A stretch of 64,000 bases of DNA from Anaerolineae bacterium (GCA_020848035.1 JADLAX010000065.1:124001-188000); one strand, 5' to 3'; positions 1 to 8,104 are shown, counted from the first letter of the stretch. Numbers and translations are program-made. The notes: generated from the sequence alone by a model not told the origin.

Positions 1-28
1 TCTCACCCAATGGCGGCAAACATCCTAC

Positions 29-135
29 AACAGTCCGGCAGAAATCGCTTTGACGTTATGATGTCGAGTTCGCCGGACTGTTTAAGTATTGCGCTGTCAT
101 CAATAATCTGATGCGAACTTTCGGGGCGCAATACT
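29..135 (+). repeat. Dual-hairpin repeat element, copy 1
   Basis: Two tandem stem-loops. Hairpin 1 has perfect 11-bp arms at 29-39 and 72-82 (AACAGTCCGGC and its complement). Hairpin 2 has perfect 10-bp arms at 85-94 and 126-135 (AGTATTGCGC and its complement). The same 107-bp layout recurs near 45009-45115 (+) and 52457-52562 (-). The element's 3' edge reaches the stop codon (134-136, TAG on the - strand) of the neighbouring isomerase gene, so that stop lies within the conserved end of the element. Family unknown. Confidence 0.85.
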
Positions 136-1006
136 ACCGGACATTGGCTGCAATTTCTTTCAGCCGGGCCACGCTCTGCTCCACGGCCCAATGCTCCCGA
201 TTTTCATAATCTGGGTGCAGCGAATCCGTCTCCACCGCCAGGAAACCCTGGTAGTTGGCATCATACAAAATCTGGGCCAGCTTCTGATTGTCCACCAGTC
301 CATCACCCACGGGCGTGGAAGAGAAGAAGTACCATTCGCGGGCATCCAGTCCCTTCACCGGCTTCAAATCCTTGATGTGGGTGGCATAAACCCGGTTGGC
401 CAGCTTCTTGGCCCCGGCCACCGGATCGTCCAACAGCCGCAAGAAGTTGCCCGTGTCCAGGTTGAGGCCCAAATAGGGTGAATTTACCCGCTCCAACAGC
501 TCCACACATTCGTCGGCGGTGTAATCAATGTGGTTTTCGACGGCCAGCTTGACCCCGTTTTCTTCGGCCACTTTAACCGCCTCTTTGAACCAGTCCACCA
601 GAATGTCAATCTGCGGCGCGTGTGGCTCAAAGCGGAACATCAGGCTGCTGGCCACCACCCGCATCACTGGGGCACCAATGAGTCTGGCGTTGGGAATTTG
701 GGCAACCATGTCGTTAAATGCGTCACGATTTTTGCCTGCTTCCAGGCCGTCTGGATGCCCCCACGCGTAGACTCGATCAAACCCATATTCATCCAGCTGC
801 GCTTTTAAATCCACAAACCAGGCTTTGTCAAAGCTGGGGAAAAAACATGATTCCAGGGAAACTCCATCGACGTCTAACTTCTTGGCAAACGCCAAAAAAT
901 CTTCCATCGACATTTTTTCGTTTTCTGGGGGTGGGGTTTGATGGGGGTATACCTCGCCGAAGTAGCGGTGAAAACAGTAGCTGTCTATGCCCACTTTCAT
1001 CTTCAT
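134..1006 (-). CDS. Sugar phosphate isomerase/epimerase (xylose-isomerase-like TIM barrel)
   Basis: This 290-residue cytoplasmic protein belongs to the AP-endonuclease-2/xylose-isomerase-like TIM barrel family, which isomerises or epimerises sugars and keto-sugars with a divalent metal. Likely metal-site segments are AVENHIDY (Glu, His), LNLDTGNF (Asp), THIKDL (His) and VETDSLHPDY (Glu), in the expected order along the barrel. The ATG at 1006 is chosen over an upstream TTG because an AAGGAGTG ribosome site (1013-1020) sits 6 nt before it. A GntR regulator gene lies just upstream in the same direction, so the two may be co-transcribed. The stop codon falls in a repeat element, so the C-terminus may have been altered. 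Substrate not identifiable from sequence. Confidence 0.85.
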   Translation of the reverse strand: MKMKVGIDSYCFHRYFGEVYPHQTPPPENEKMSMEDFLAFAKKLDVDGVSLESCFFPSFDKAWFVDLKAQLDEYGFDRVYAWGHPDGLEAGKNRDAFNDMVAQIPNARLIGAPVMRVVASSLMFRFEPHAPQIDILVDWFKEAVKVAEENGVKLAVENHIDYTADECVELLERVNSPYLGLNLDTGNFLRLLDDPVAGAKKLANRVYATHIKDLKPVKGLDAREWYFFSSTPVGDGLVDNQKLAQILYDANYQGFLAVETDSLHPDYENREHWAVEQSVARLKEIAANVR

Positions 1007-1075
1007 GCCAAACACTCCTTTCAATTGTTTTGCAGGTAAATATAGAAACTGGATTACGTTGGTATGTTGTCCGGC

Positions 1076-1828
1076 CTACTCTCGTGATCGAATGAGTTCT
1101 ACTTCAAACATAGATCGATCACCGCGATGTAGCGCTTTGTAATATTCCAACGGGGTTCCGTCCGGTAGGTAGCTGATGCTTTCCAAAGAAATGAGCGGGG
1201 CGCCTTCTTTGACTTCCAGCAAATTTGCTTCGTACTCACCGGCAACAATGGCTTCCAAAATGCGACGGCCGCGGTCAAGGACCAGGCCGTATGTCTCTTC
1301 CAGGTAGGCGTAAAGTGAACGCCGCGTCAGGTCTGTTTCTACCAGGCCTGGGCATAACGAGTGGGGGAGGTAGGTTGTAACCAGAACAATGGGCTCGTCA
1401 TCGACGTAGCGCACCCGGTCGATTCGGATAACCGGGGTTTCGGGAGCCAGCTGCAAAAAGGCAGCCACTTTGGCATTGGCCGGAATGACGGCCTGTTTAA
1501 GCACTTTGGAGACAGGAACATGACCTTTTTGCGTCATGTCCTGGTAAAAGCCGGTCAGCTTTTGGAACAGGCTTTCACCAATCTTTGGTTCGGCAATGAA
1601 GGTGCCACGGCCTTTAATGCGGACAATGAGCCCCTCATTTTCCAGGCCACGTAGTGCTTGTCGAATCACCGTGCGGCTGACATCAAACATCCCACAAAGA
1701 TCTGGTTCACTAGGCAGCTGATCGCCTGGAATAGCTTCGCCGTGTTCGATGAACTCTTTCAGAGCGTCATGGACCTGTACATATAAGGGGATGTATGTAC
1801 TCCGATCAATTTTTGTATCCACACTCAT
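1076..1828 (-). CDS. GntR family transcriptional regulator (HutC/UTRA type)
   Basis: A 250-residue regulator. The N-terminal winged helix-turn-helix (about residues 15-80) carries the GntR signature QLPSEPDLCGMFDVSRTVIR and ends in the wing KGRGTFI. The rest (about 95-245) is a UTRA effector domain, which binds a small metabolite, usually a sugar or sugar phosphate, and releases DNA. It is divergent from a second GntR/UTRA gene at 2052 and precedes the isomerase gene at 1006 by 69 nt. It probably controls one or both directions of the catabolic island. The ATG at 1828 is the only good start. Ligand unknown. Confidence 0.93.
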   Translation of the reverse strand: MSVDTKIDRSTYIPLYVQVHDALKEFIEHGEAIPGDQLPSEPDLCGMFDVSRTVIRQALRGLENEGLIVRIKGRGTFIAEPKIGESLFQKLTGFYQDMTQKGHVPVSKVLKQAVIPANAKVAAFLQLAPETPVIRIDRVRYVDDEPIVLVTTYLPHSLCPGLVETDLTRRSLYAYLEETYGLVLDRGRRILEAIVAGEYEANLLEVKEGAPLISLESISYLPDGTPLEYYKALHRGDRSMFEVELIRSRE

Positions 1829-1837
1829 GATTCGATT

Positions 1838-1893
1838 TGTAATCCTGTAATCCTGTAATTACAACTTGATGGGTAGTTTATACAGTTTGTATA
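1838..1893. promoter_or_regulatory. Candidate operators upstream of the leftward GntR gene
   Basis: Two symmetric sites lie just before the leftward regulator. TTGTAAT (1838-1844) and ATTACAA (1858-1864) form a 7-bp inverted repeat that encloses the 10-bp palindrome TGTAATTACA (1854-1863). TATAC (1879-1883) and GTATA (1889-1893) form a second inverted repeat with a 5-nt gap. AT-rich palindromes of this kind are typical GntR/UTRA targets. The assignment is by position and symmetry only. Confidence 0.45.
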
Positions 1894-1963
1894 GGTTGTC
1901 AAGAAATTATTTGTGCGATTCTTTACAAGATGGGCGTTTTGGGCAGAATCACGCCCAAAGTAG

Positions 1964-2022
1964 TTGACATTTGCGTATGATTCATACTAATATACGGACG
2001 TCAGGTTATTATGTTGTCCGTA
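1964..2022 (+). promoter_or_regulatory. Candidate promoter and operator for the rightward catabolic genes
   Basis: TTGACA at 1964-1969 is followed after 18 nt by TAATAT (1988-1993), a good sigma-70-type promoter pointing to the GntR gene at 2052. Just downstream, TACGGAC (1993-1999) and GTCCGTA (2016-2022) form a perfect 7-bp inverted repeat with a 16-nt gap, placed where a bound repressor would block transcription. The 11-mer TATGTTGTCCG at 2010-2020 also occurs at 1063-1073, upstream of the leftward isomerase gene, suggesting a shared regulator site. Confidence 0.55.
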
Positions 2023-2051
2023 CAAGTAATAAATTGTCAGGAGATTATTAA

Positions 2052-2801
2052 ATGGCCAATGTGACTCTTCAGGAAAAGGTCAGTTATCAAAGCAAATCGC
2101 CCCTTTACCAGCAGATTTACCAGCTGCTGCGTCACAAGATTTTGGGAGGGCAATGGAATCCCAATGAGATGCTTCCCTCGGAAGCGGAGCTTGTGGAGCA
2201 GTACAACGTTAGCCGGGCAACGGTGCGGCAGGCGTTGGATGAACTGGTCAGCGATGGCTTGATCTACCGGCGGCAGGGACGAGGTACGTTTATTTCCCCG
2301 CCGACGGTGGAGCAGGGGTTGGTCCGTATTGTCAGCTTCACGGAAGACATGCAGCAGCGGGGACTGAACCCTGGCACCAAGCTGATTTCTGCGGGGTTAG
2401 TCTCGGCTTCAAAAATGCTGGCCAATGAACTGCAAATTGAAGAGGGTGAATCGCTGGCCCGGATTGAGCGCTTGCGTCTGGCCGATGGTGCGCCGATGAG
2501 CGTGGAGGTTTCCTTTTTGGTGCATCGTTACTGCCCCGGTATTTTGGCGCAAGATTACACGTCGCGCTCGCTGCGGTTGATGTTGGAAGACAGCTATCAG
2601 ATTCGCATAACCAGCGCTCGGCAAAAAATTCAGGCGGTGGCGGCTACGGAAGAGATGGCTGAAGTTCTGGGGATTGATCCAGGGGCACCGCTGCTGTACA
2701 TCGAGCGCATTTCGTTTTCGGAGTTTGATTTTCCGGTGGAATATTTGCGCCTTTTTCATCGCGGCGACCGGTATACGCTGCACGCTGACCTGCGCGGCTG
2801 A
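2052..2801 (+). CDS. GntR family transcriptional regulator (HutC/UTRA type)
   Basis: A 249-residue GntR regulator with the same layout as its divergent neighbour: winged helix (about residues 15-85, signature LPSEAELVEQYNVSRATVRQ) and a UTRA ligand-binding domain (about 100-245). It is the first gene of the rightward catabolic run and lies 41 nt before the PfkB kinase. The ATG at 2052 follows an AGGAGA ribosome site. It most likely autoregulates and derepresses the downstream genes when the pathway sugar or a phosphorylated intermediate is present. The two regulators are similar but clearly not recent duplicates. Confidence 0.93.
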   Translation: MANVTLQEKVSYQSKSPLYQQIYQLLRHKILGGQWNPNEMLPSEAELVEQYNVSRATVRQALDELVSDGLIYRRQGRGTFISPPTVEQGLVRIVSFTEDMQQRGLNPGTKLISAGLVSASKMLANELQIEEGESLARIERLRLADGAPMSVEVSFLVHRYCPGILAQDYTSRSLRLMLEDSYQIRITSARQKIQAVAATEEMAEVLGIDPGAPLLYIERISFSEFDFPVEYLRLFHRGDRYTLHADLRG

Positions 2802-2842
2802 GCAACACAATCGCTTATCCACATACCAAAACACAAAATAAG

Positions 2843-3817
2843 ATGCACATTGTTACTTTAGGCGAGATTCTGATTGATATGTTTCCGGCGGAGGTGGGAC
2901 GGCCGTTAACCCAGGTCACTGCCTTCCATCCCAAACCGGGTGGGGCACCAGCCAACGTGGCGGTGGCCGCCCGCCGCCTGGGGGCAACCACCGCCTACAT
3001 TGGCAAGGTGGGTGAGGATATTTTTGGCCACCAGCTCATTGACGTGCTGCGGCAAGAAGGGGTGGAGACGCGCGGCATGTGCATCGACGAGGAAGCGCGG
3101 ACGACGATGGCCATCATTGCCCTGCCAGATGCGAACACGGCCGAATTTGTCTTCTATCGCAATCCGGGCGCCGACTTACAGCTGCGGGCCGACGAACTGG
3201 ATGATGGTTTGCTGCAAAACACGCGGGCGCTGCATATTGGCTCTTTGAGTCTGGTGGCAGAACCGGCCCGCACGGCCACGCAAACGGCCGTTGCCACAGC
3301 CAAAGAAGCCGGGGCGCTCATCTCTTTCGACGTGAACTACCGCCCCAGCCTGTGGCGCAGCCCGAAAGAGGCGCTGGCCCAGATTGAAAAGATGATTCCG
3401 CAAGTCGATTTAGTGAAAGTTAATGAAGTTGAGCTGGCACTGCTGGCAGGTGATGGGGTGGAAACGGCCGTTGCCCTCCAAGCCATCCTCTCCCAGGGAA
3501 CCAGCCTGTGTGTGCTCACTCGTGGCCCACACGGCAGCCGGGCGCAAACGGCCGTTGGCGCAGTAGAGGTGCCTGCCTTCCCGGTTACCACTGTGGATGC
3601 CACCGGCTGCGGCGATGCTTTTATTGCCGCGTTGCTGTTTCAACTTACCAAAACGGCCGATTGGCGACAGGCGCTTGTCCCTGAGCAGCTGCGGCAGGCG
3701 CTTCGCTTTGCCAACGCCGTTGGGGCGTTAACCGCTCAGACGCAAGGGGTGATACCGGCATTGCCAACGGCCGTTCAGGTACAGAACTTCCTCTCGCAAC
3801 AACCTATTTCCACCTAA
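2843..3817 (+). CDS. PfkB family carbohydrate kinase (fructokinase-like)
   Basis: A 324-residue ribokinase-superfamily kinase that phosphorylates a sugar or sugar acid with ATP. The N-terminal PfkB signature region contains PGGAPANVAVAARRLG, and the C-terminal signature DATGCGDAF (residues 252-260) supplies the catalytic base, Asp258, and the anion hole. Overall similarity is highest to bacterial fructokinases and 2-keto-3-deoxygluconate kinases (opening MHIVTLGEILIDMFP). The surrounding genes suggest it phosphorylates the sugar cleaved by the transketolase encoded next. No clear ribosome site precedes the ATG. Exact substrate uncertain. Confidence 0.9.
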   Translation: MHIVTLGEILIDMFPAEVGRPLTQVTAFHPKPGGAPANVAVAARRLGATTAYIGKVGEDIFGHQLIDVLRQEGVETRGMCIDEEARTTMAIIALPDANTAEFVFYRNPGADLQLRADELDDGLLQNTRALHIGSLSLVAEPARTATQTAVATAKEAGALISFDVNYRPSLWRSPKEALAQIEKMIPQVDLVKVNEVELALLAGDGVETAVALQAILSQGTSLCVLTRGPHGSRAQTAVGAVEVPAFPVTTVDATGCGDAFIAALLFQLTKTADWRQALVPEQLRQALRFANAVGALTAQTQGVIPALPTAVQVQNFLSQQPIST

Positions 3818-3905
3818 GGATGCGTTTACAAATAACTTTTTCTAAGAAAACGCATCCGCAAGGTTTGCCCGTTTACCAAAATCCCAAATTGAAAACGGGC
3901 AAACC
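3818..3905 (+). promoter_or_regulatory. Two tandem hairpins in the leader of the transketolase genes
   Basis: Between the kinase stop and the transketolase start lie two perfect stem-loops: GGATGCGTTT/AAACGCATCC (3818-3827 and 3848-3857) and GGTTTGCCCGTTT/AAACGGGCAAACC (3862-3874 and 3893-3905). The second ends 2 nt before the AAGGAG ribosome site of the gene at 3919. They could attenuate transcription, protect or process the mRNA to set subunit ratios, or simply be palindromic repeats. There is no poly-T tract after either stem. Confidence 0.5.
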
Positions 3906-3918
3906 CTAAGGAGTCCAT

Positions 3919-4764
3919 ATGAACATTTCCATGCAATCCGCTGTCGGGCTGGACGAGCTAAACGAAATAGCCCGCCAGATGCGCCTCGACATCCTGGAGA
4001 TGACCACCAAGGCCGGATCGGGTCATCCCTCCAGCTCATTTTCGGCCACCGAAGTGGTCACCGCGCTTTATTTTGGCGGGGTGCTGCGCTACCGTGCCGA
4101 TGAGCCAAACTGGCCAGCCCGCGACCGCTTCATTATGAGCAAGGGGCACGCCGCCCCGCTGCTGTATGCGGCGCTGTCTCGCGCGGGCTACATTCCGCGC
4201 GAGATGATCTGGACTTTGCGCGAGGTGGACAGCCCGGTGCAGGGGCACCCCATCCAAAATTTGCTGCCCGGCGTGGAAGCCACCACCGGCTCGTTGGGGC
4301 AGGGGCTGTCGGCGGGTGTGGGGCACGTGCTGGGTGGCCGCCTCAATAACCTCGACTACCGCGTCTATGTGCTGCTGGGCGATGGCGAATGCGAAGCCGG
4401 GCAGGTTTGGGAAGCGGCTATGTCCGCCGCCCACTTCAAGGCGGACAACCTGGTGGCTATCCTCGACTACAACAAATTTCAAGAGACCGGGCCGATCAGC
4501 CGCGAAATGGGGCTGGAGCCGCTGGTGCAAAAGTGGCAGAGCTTTGGCTGGCACGTGGAAGAGGCGGATGGCCACGATCTGGCCGATCTGCTGGCCAAAT
4601 TTGAAGCCGTTCAGGCGGTGAAGGGTCAGCCGTCGATCATCATTGCCCACACCGTGAAAGGCAAGGGCGTTTCTTTTGTTGAAGCAAATTTCACATTCCA
4701 CGGTCGGGCGCTGACCCAAGAGCAGGCCGTTTTGGCCCGGGAGGAACTCAATGGAACTCGGTAA
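3919..4764 (+). CDS. Transketolase, N-terminal (thiamine diphosphate-binding) subunit
   Basis: This 281-residue protein equals the N-terminal half of transketolase. It has SGHPSSSFSATEV (substrate/ThDP His), MSKGHAAPLLYAAL, and the diphosphate-binding motif beginning GDGECEAGQ and ending near LDYNKFQ. Two-carbon ketol transfer needs the C-terminal subunit encoded next, which overlaps by 14 nt. Split transketolases occur in general pentose metabolism and in dedicated pathways, for example apulose-4-phosphate transketolase AptA/AptB. Placement between a sugar kinase and an oxidoreductase favours a dedicated catabolic role. The ATG follows AAGGAG with good spacing. Confidence 0.93.
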   Translation: MNISMQSAVGLDELNEIARQMRLDILEMTTKAGSGHPSSSFSATEVVTALYFGGVLRYRADEPNWPARDRFIMSKGHAAPLLYAALSRAGYIPREMIWTLREVDSPVQGHPIQNLLPGVEATTGSLGQGLSAGVGHVLGGRLNNLDYRVYVLLGDGECEAGQVWEAAMSAAHFKADNLVAILDYNKFQETGPISREMGLEPLVQKWQSFGWHVEEADGHDLADLLAKFEAVQAVKGQPSIIIAHTVKGKGVSFVEANFTFHGRALTQEQAVLAREELNGTR

Positions 4765-5725
4765 ACAGGCAGGACTCAAACCATATCCCCAACCGCTGCG
4801 CAACGTTTTTGGCGAAGCGCTGCTGAATGTGGCCCGCGCCAATGAAAAAGTGGTCGTGCTCGACGGCGACCTGGGCAACTCTACCAAAACGGAATATGTG
4901 CGCGAGGAATTCCCAGAGCGTTTTTTTAACATCGGCATTGCCGAGAGTAATCTGGTGGGGGTTGGGGCCGGGCTGGCTGGCTGTGGCTTTGTGCCCTGGA
5001 TTACCAGCTTCTCGTCCTTTTTACTCTGCAACGCCTATGACCAGATTCGGCTGGCGGTAGCCATGTCCAACATCAATGCCAAGATTCTGGGCAGTCACGG
5101 CGGCATCACCCTGGGCAAGGATGGCCCCACGCAGATGGGCATTGAAGATTTGGCGCTGATGGGCGGGCTGCCCACCTTCACCATTTTGGTGCCCAGCGAT
5201 CCGGCCTCGATGCACGCGGCCGTCAAAGCGGCAACTGATTTTGAGGGGCCGGTTTTCTTGCGCTCCAGCCGGGTGGCTTTGCCGGAAATTTATCCGATGG
5301 ACAACTGTCCGTTTGAGATTGGCAAGGCGAACGTGGTGCGCCAGGGCAGCGATCTGACGATTGTGGCTTGCGGCATTATGGTGGCGGCGGCGCTGGATGC
5401 AGCGGCCGTTTTGGCCCAAGAAGGTATCGAAGCGCGGGTGCTGGACATGCACACCATCCGCCCGATGGACGTGGCCGCCCTGGCGGCGGCGGCGCGGGAA
5501 ACCGGAGCCATCGTCACGGCCGAGGAGCACCTGCTGCAAGGCGGCATGGGCAGCAACATTGCCCGCGTGGTAGCGGCGCACCATCCGGTGCCGATGCGCT
5601 TTGTGGGGCTGGCCGACACCTACACCGAGTCAGGCGATCCGGATGATTTGCTGAAGAAGTATAAGTTAACGGCCGTTGACATCACCGCCGCCGCCCGGGA
5701 AGCAGTCGCGGCCAAGGTAGGATAA
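4751..5725 (+). CDS. Transketolase, C-terminal subunit
   Basis: A 324-residue partner of the preceding gene, covering the pyrimidine-binding and C-terminal domains of transketolase. It contains the cofactor-activating Glu region FFNIGIAESNLVGVGAGLA and the DLGNSTKT and SHGGITLGKDGPT segments typical of split transketolases and related to DXP synthase. It forms the active heteromer with the N-terminal subunit. Start and stop codons overlap on both sides (14 nt upstream, 1 nt TAATG downstream), so translation is probably coupled through to the SAF-domain oxidoreductase. Confidence 0.93.
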   Translation: MELGKQAGLKPYPQPLRNVFGEALLNVARANEKVVVLDGDLGNSTKTEYVREEFPERFFNIGIAESNLVGVGAGLAGCGFVPWITSFSSFLLCNAYDQIRLAVAMSNINAKILGSHGGITLGKDGPTQMGIEDLALMGGLPTFTILVPSDPASMHAAVKAATDFEGPVFLRSSRVALPEIYPMDNCPFEIGKANVVRQGSDLTIVACGIMVAAALDAAAVLAQEGIEARVLDMHTIRPMDVAALAAAARETGAIVTAEEHLLQGGMGSNIARVVAAHHPVPMRFVGLADTYTESGDPDDLLKKYKLTAVDITAAAREAVAAKVG

Positions 5726-7011
5726 TGATGTTGTACGACGCATTAAAACAACGCGCCGCAGCAGGCAATCCGATTCGAGTGGCCGCCAGCGGGGCGGGCT
5801 GGATGGGCAGCGGCTTTGCTGCCCAAATGGCTCACGTGCCCGGCATGGAGCTGTCTGTGTTGGTGGATGCCGATCTGCAAGCGGCGTGTGACGCGTTCAT
5901 GGCCACCGGGCTGGACCGGGGCGATGTGGTGGAAGCGGCGCGAGTTGGCCTGGCAATGGACGCCATCCGCCAGGGCAAGCGCATCATCACCGACGACATT
6001 ACCCTGGCGGCGCAGCTGGACGCCATCGATGTGCTCACCGACGCCACGCCGTCGCCCGCTTCCGGGGCGGAAACCGCCTACGCGGCCATCAGCCACGGCA
6101 AAGACGTGGTGCTGATCAACATCGAGGCGGACGTGACGGTGGGCCGCATGCTGAAAAAGCTGGCGGCCGATGCCGGTGTGTTGTATTCGGTATCCTCCGG
6201 GGACGAGCCGGGCTGCCTGATGGAGCTGGTGGAGTTTGTGAATTTGCTGGGGTTCGAGCCGATTGTGATTGGCAAGGGCAAAAACAACCCGTTGAACCCG
6301 GCGGCGACGCCCGACACCGTGGCCGAATCGGCTAAGCGGGCCAACAAGGACGCCTACCAAACTGCTTCCTATGTGGATGGCTCCAAAACGATGTTCGAGA
6401 TGACCTGCGCCGCCAACGCCACCGGCTGCGTGCCGATGCAGCGGGGCATGGTCGGGCCGGAGGCGACACAGGAGACGGTGACGGAAATCTTTTCTTTACG
6501 GGAAGATGGCGGTTTGGCTCCGTTCCCTGGCGTGGTGGACTTTGTGCAGGGGGCGGCGATGGCTGGCGGCGTCTTTGTGACGGTGCGGGTGCAGGATGAC
6601 CGGATCGCCGACGATTTGAAATATCTGAAAGTGGGCAACGGCCGTTATTCCACCTTCTTCCGCCCGTACCACCTCTGGTTTATTGAGGCGCCCATCTCCA
6701 TTGCCCGCGCCGTTTTGTACCGGCAGACAACGCTGGTGCCGCTGGACCGGCCGGTGGCGGATGTGCTGACCATTGCCAAGCGGGATTTGCAGCCGGGCGA
6801 TCGGCTGGATGAGTTTGGCGGCTACACCTTTCGCGGATTGATGGATACGGCAACGGCCGTTGCTGCCGAAAATGGCTTGCCGGTGGGGTTGGCCCCTGGT
6901 GCGATCATGAAGCGCCCGGTGGCCCTGGGCCGCGTCATCACCTGGGACGATGTGACCCTAGACGAGGCCAGCACGGTGGTGAAGCTGCGGCGGCAGCAGG
7001 ATAGGTTGTGA
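5725..7011 (+). CDS. SAF-domain oxidoreductase, homoserine-dehydrogenase-like (COG4091 type)
   Basis: A 428-residue protein. Residues about 18-160 form a Rossmann domain with the dinucleotide motif GAGWMG. The middle resembles the homoserine dehydrogenase fold. About residues 345-425 look like a SAF domain (for example LAPGAIMKRPVALGRVITWDDV). Proteins of this architecture are often annotated as predicted homoserine dehydrogenases, but they occur in carbohydrate clusters and their reactions are mostly undefined. Here translation overlaps the transketolase by 1 nt, so it probably oxidises or reduces an intermediate of the same route and not an amino-acid precursor. No threonine or methionine genes are nearby. 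Confidence 0.8.
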   Translation: MMLYDALKQRAAAGNPIRVAASGAGWMGSGFAAQMAHVPGMELSVLVDADLQAACDAFMATGLDRGDVVEAARVGLAMDAIRQGKRIITDDITLAAQLDAIDVLTDATPSPASGAETAYAAISHGKDVVLINIEADVTVGRMLKKLAADAGVLYSVSSGDEPGCLMELVEFVNLLGFEPIVIGKGKNNPLNPAATPDTVAESAKRANKDAYQTASYVDGSKTMFEMTCAANATGCVPMQRGMVGPEATQETVTEIFSLREDGGLAPFPGVVDFVQGAAMAGGVFVTVRVQDDRIADDLKYLKVGNGRYSTFFRPYHLWFIEAPISIARAVLYRQTTLVPLDRPVADVLTIAKRDLQPGDRLDEFGGYTFRGLMDTATAVAAENGLPVGLAPGAIMKRPVALGRVITWDDVTLDEASTVVKLRRQQDRL

Positions 7012-7019
7012 AACGTGAT

Positions 7020-7076
7020 GCGTGATGCGTGAAACGTGATTTTTGCTCTTCACGTTTCACGTTTCACGCATCACGC
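7020..7076. repeat. CACGTTTCACG hairpin repeat, copy A
   Basis: A perfect 20-bp inverted repeat (arms 7020-7039 and 7057-7076) around a 17-nt loop fills the gap between the oxidoreductase and E1alpha genes. It is built from the unit CACGTTTCACG. Related hairpins lie at 11500-11543 and 62151-62201. It could stabilise or cut the polycistronic message. An upstream TTG inside the loop would extend E1alpha through the repeat, which is unlikely. Confidence 0.85.
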
Positions 7077-7093
7077 AGCAAAGGATTGACACA

Positions 7094-8104
7094 GTGGTTG
7101 AACAGACACAAATTGACAATGAAGTGCAGGCAGTGATTGAAGCGAGTGGCTTAACGGCCGTTGCGCTGCAAGAAGCGCTGCGCAAAATGCACCTGATTCG
7201 CCTGTTTGAAGAGAAGGCGGAGGCGCTGTACGCCCTGGGCAAAATTCACGGCACGATGCACCTCTCCATTGGGCAGGAGGCGTCGGCCGTCGGTGCCTGC
7301 CTGGCGCTGAACCCTGACGATTTCATCCTCAGCACCCACCGCGGCCACGGTCACTGCATTGGCAAAGGGGCTGAGCCCCGGCTGATGATGGCTGAGTTTT
7401 TTGGCAAGGAAGTGGGCTACTGTCGCGGTCGCGGCGGGTCGATGCACATTGCTGACGTGGCCGGGGGCAACCTGGGGGCCAACGGCATCGTGGCGGGCGG
7501 CATTCCGCTGTCCACCGGAGTGGGCCTCAGCATCAAAATGCAGCGGTTGGGCAAAGTGTGCCTCACCTTTTTTGGCGATGGCGCGGCCAACGAGGGCGCG
7601 TTCCACGAATCGCTCAACCTGGCGGCCATCTGGCAGCTGCCGGTGGTGTACATTTGCGAAAACAATCGGTACGCCATGTCCATGCCGGTGGAGCAGGCGT
7701 TCTCCATTGCTCAGATTTCGCAGCGGGCGGTGGCCTACAACATCCCTGGCGTGACGGTGGACGGCAATGATCTGTTTGCGGTGTACGAGGCGGTGAAAAC
7801 GGCCGTTACCCGAGCCCGCGCCGGTGAAGGTCCCAGCCTGATTGAAACGGTGACTTACCGCTGGCGGGGTCACTCCAAGAGCGACCGGCAGCGCTACCGC
7901 ACCCGCGACGAGGTAAAAGCGTGGCAGGAGCGCGATCCGATTGCCCACCTGGAGCAGCAGTTGCTGAGCGCCGGGCTGTTCGACGAGGCGCAGCTGGCCG
8001 AGATCGCCGCCGCTGCCCAACAAACAATCGAAGAAAGTGTGGCCTTTGCCGAGGCGGCGGCGGATCCTGACCCGGCCTCAATTTTGGAAGGTGTGTATGC
8101 TTAA
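7094..8104 (+). CDS. 2-oxo-acid/acetoin dehydrogenase E1 component, alpha subunit
   Basis: A 336-residue ThDP-dependent E1 alpha subunit of the PDH/acetoin dehydrogenase family. It shows the ThDP diphosphate motif GDGAANEGAFHESLNLA...CENN, the HGTMHLSIGQEAS entry segment, RGRGGSMH, and the YRWRGHSKSDRQRYR loop. With the beta subunit it decarboxylates or cleaves a 2-oxo acid or diketone and acylates the E2 lipoyl group. The GTG at 7094 is chosen because AAAGGA (7080-7085) lies 8 nt upstream; the longer frame from 7043 starts inside a hairpin repeat. Genes for E1beta and E2 follow directly. Length and motifs fit acetoin-type E1 as well as PDH. Confidence 0.9.
   Translation: MVEQTQIDNEVQAVIEASGLTAVALQEALRKMHLIRLFEEKAEALYALGKIHGTMHLSIGQEASAVGACLALNPDDFILSTHRGHGHCIGKGAEPRLMMAEFFGKEVGYCRGRGGSMHIADVAGGNLGANGIVAGGIPLSTGVGLSIKMQRLGKVCLTFFGDGAANEGAFHESLNLAAIWQLPVVYICENNRYAMSMPVEQAFSIAQISQRAVAYNIPGVTVDGNDLFAVYEAVKTAVTRARAGEGPSLIETVTYRWRGHSKSDRQRYRTRDEVKAWQERDPIAHLEQQLLSAGLFDEAQLAEIAAAAQQTIEESVAFAEAAADPDPASILEGVYA

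Noticed and set aside
7043..7093. Upstream TTG extension of E1alpha
   Set aside because: It would translate the hairpin repeat; the GTG at 7094 has a ribosome site with normal spacing.
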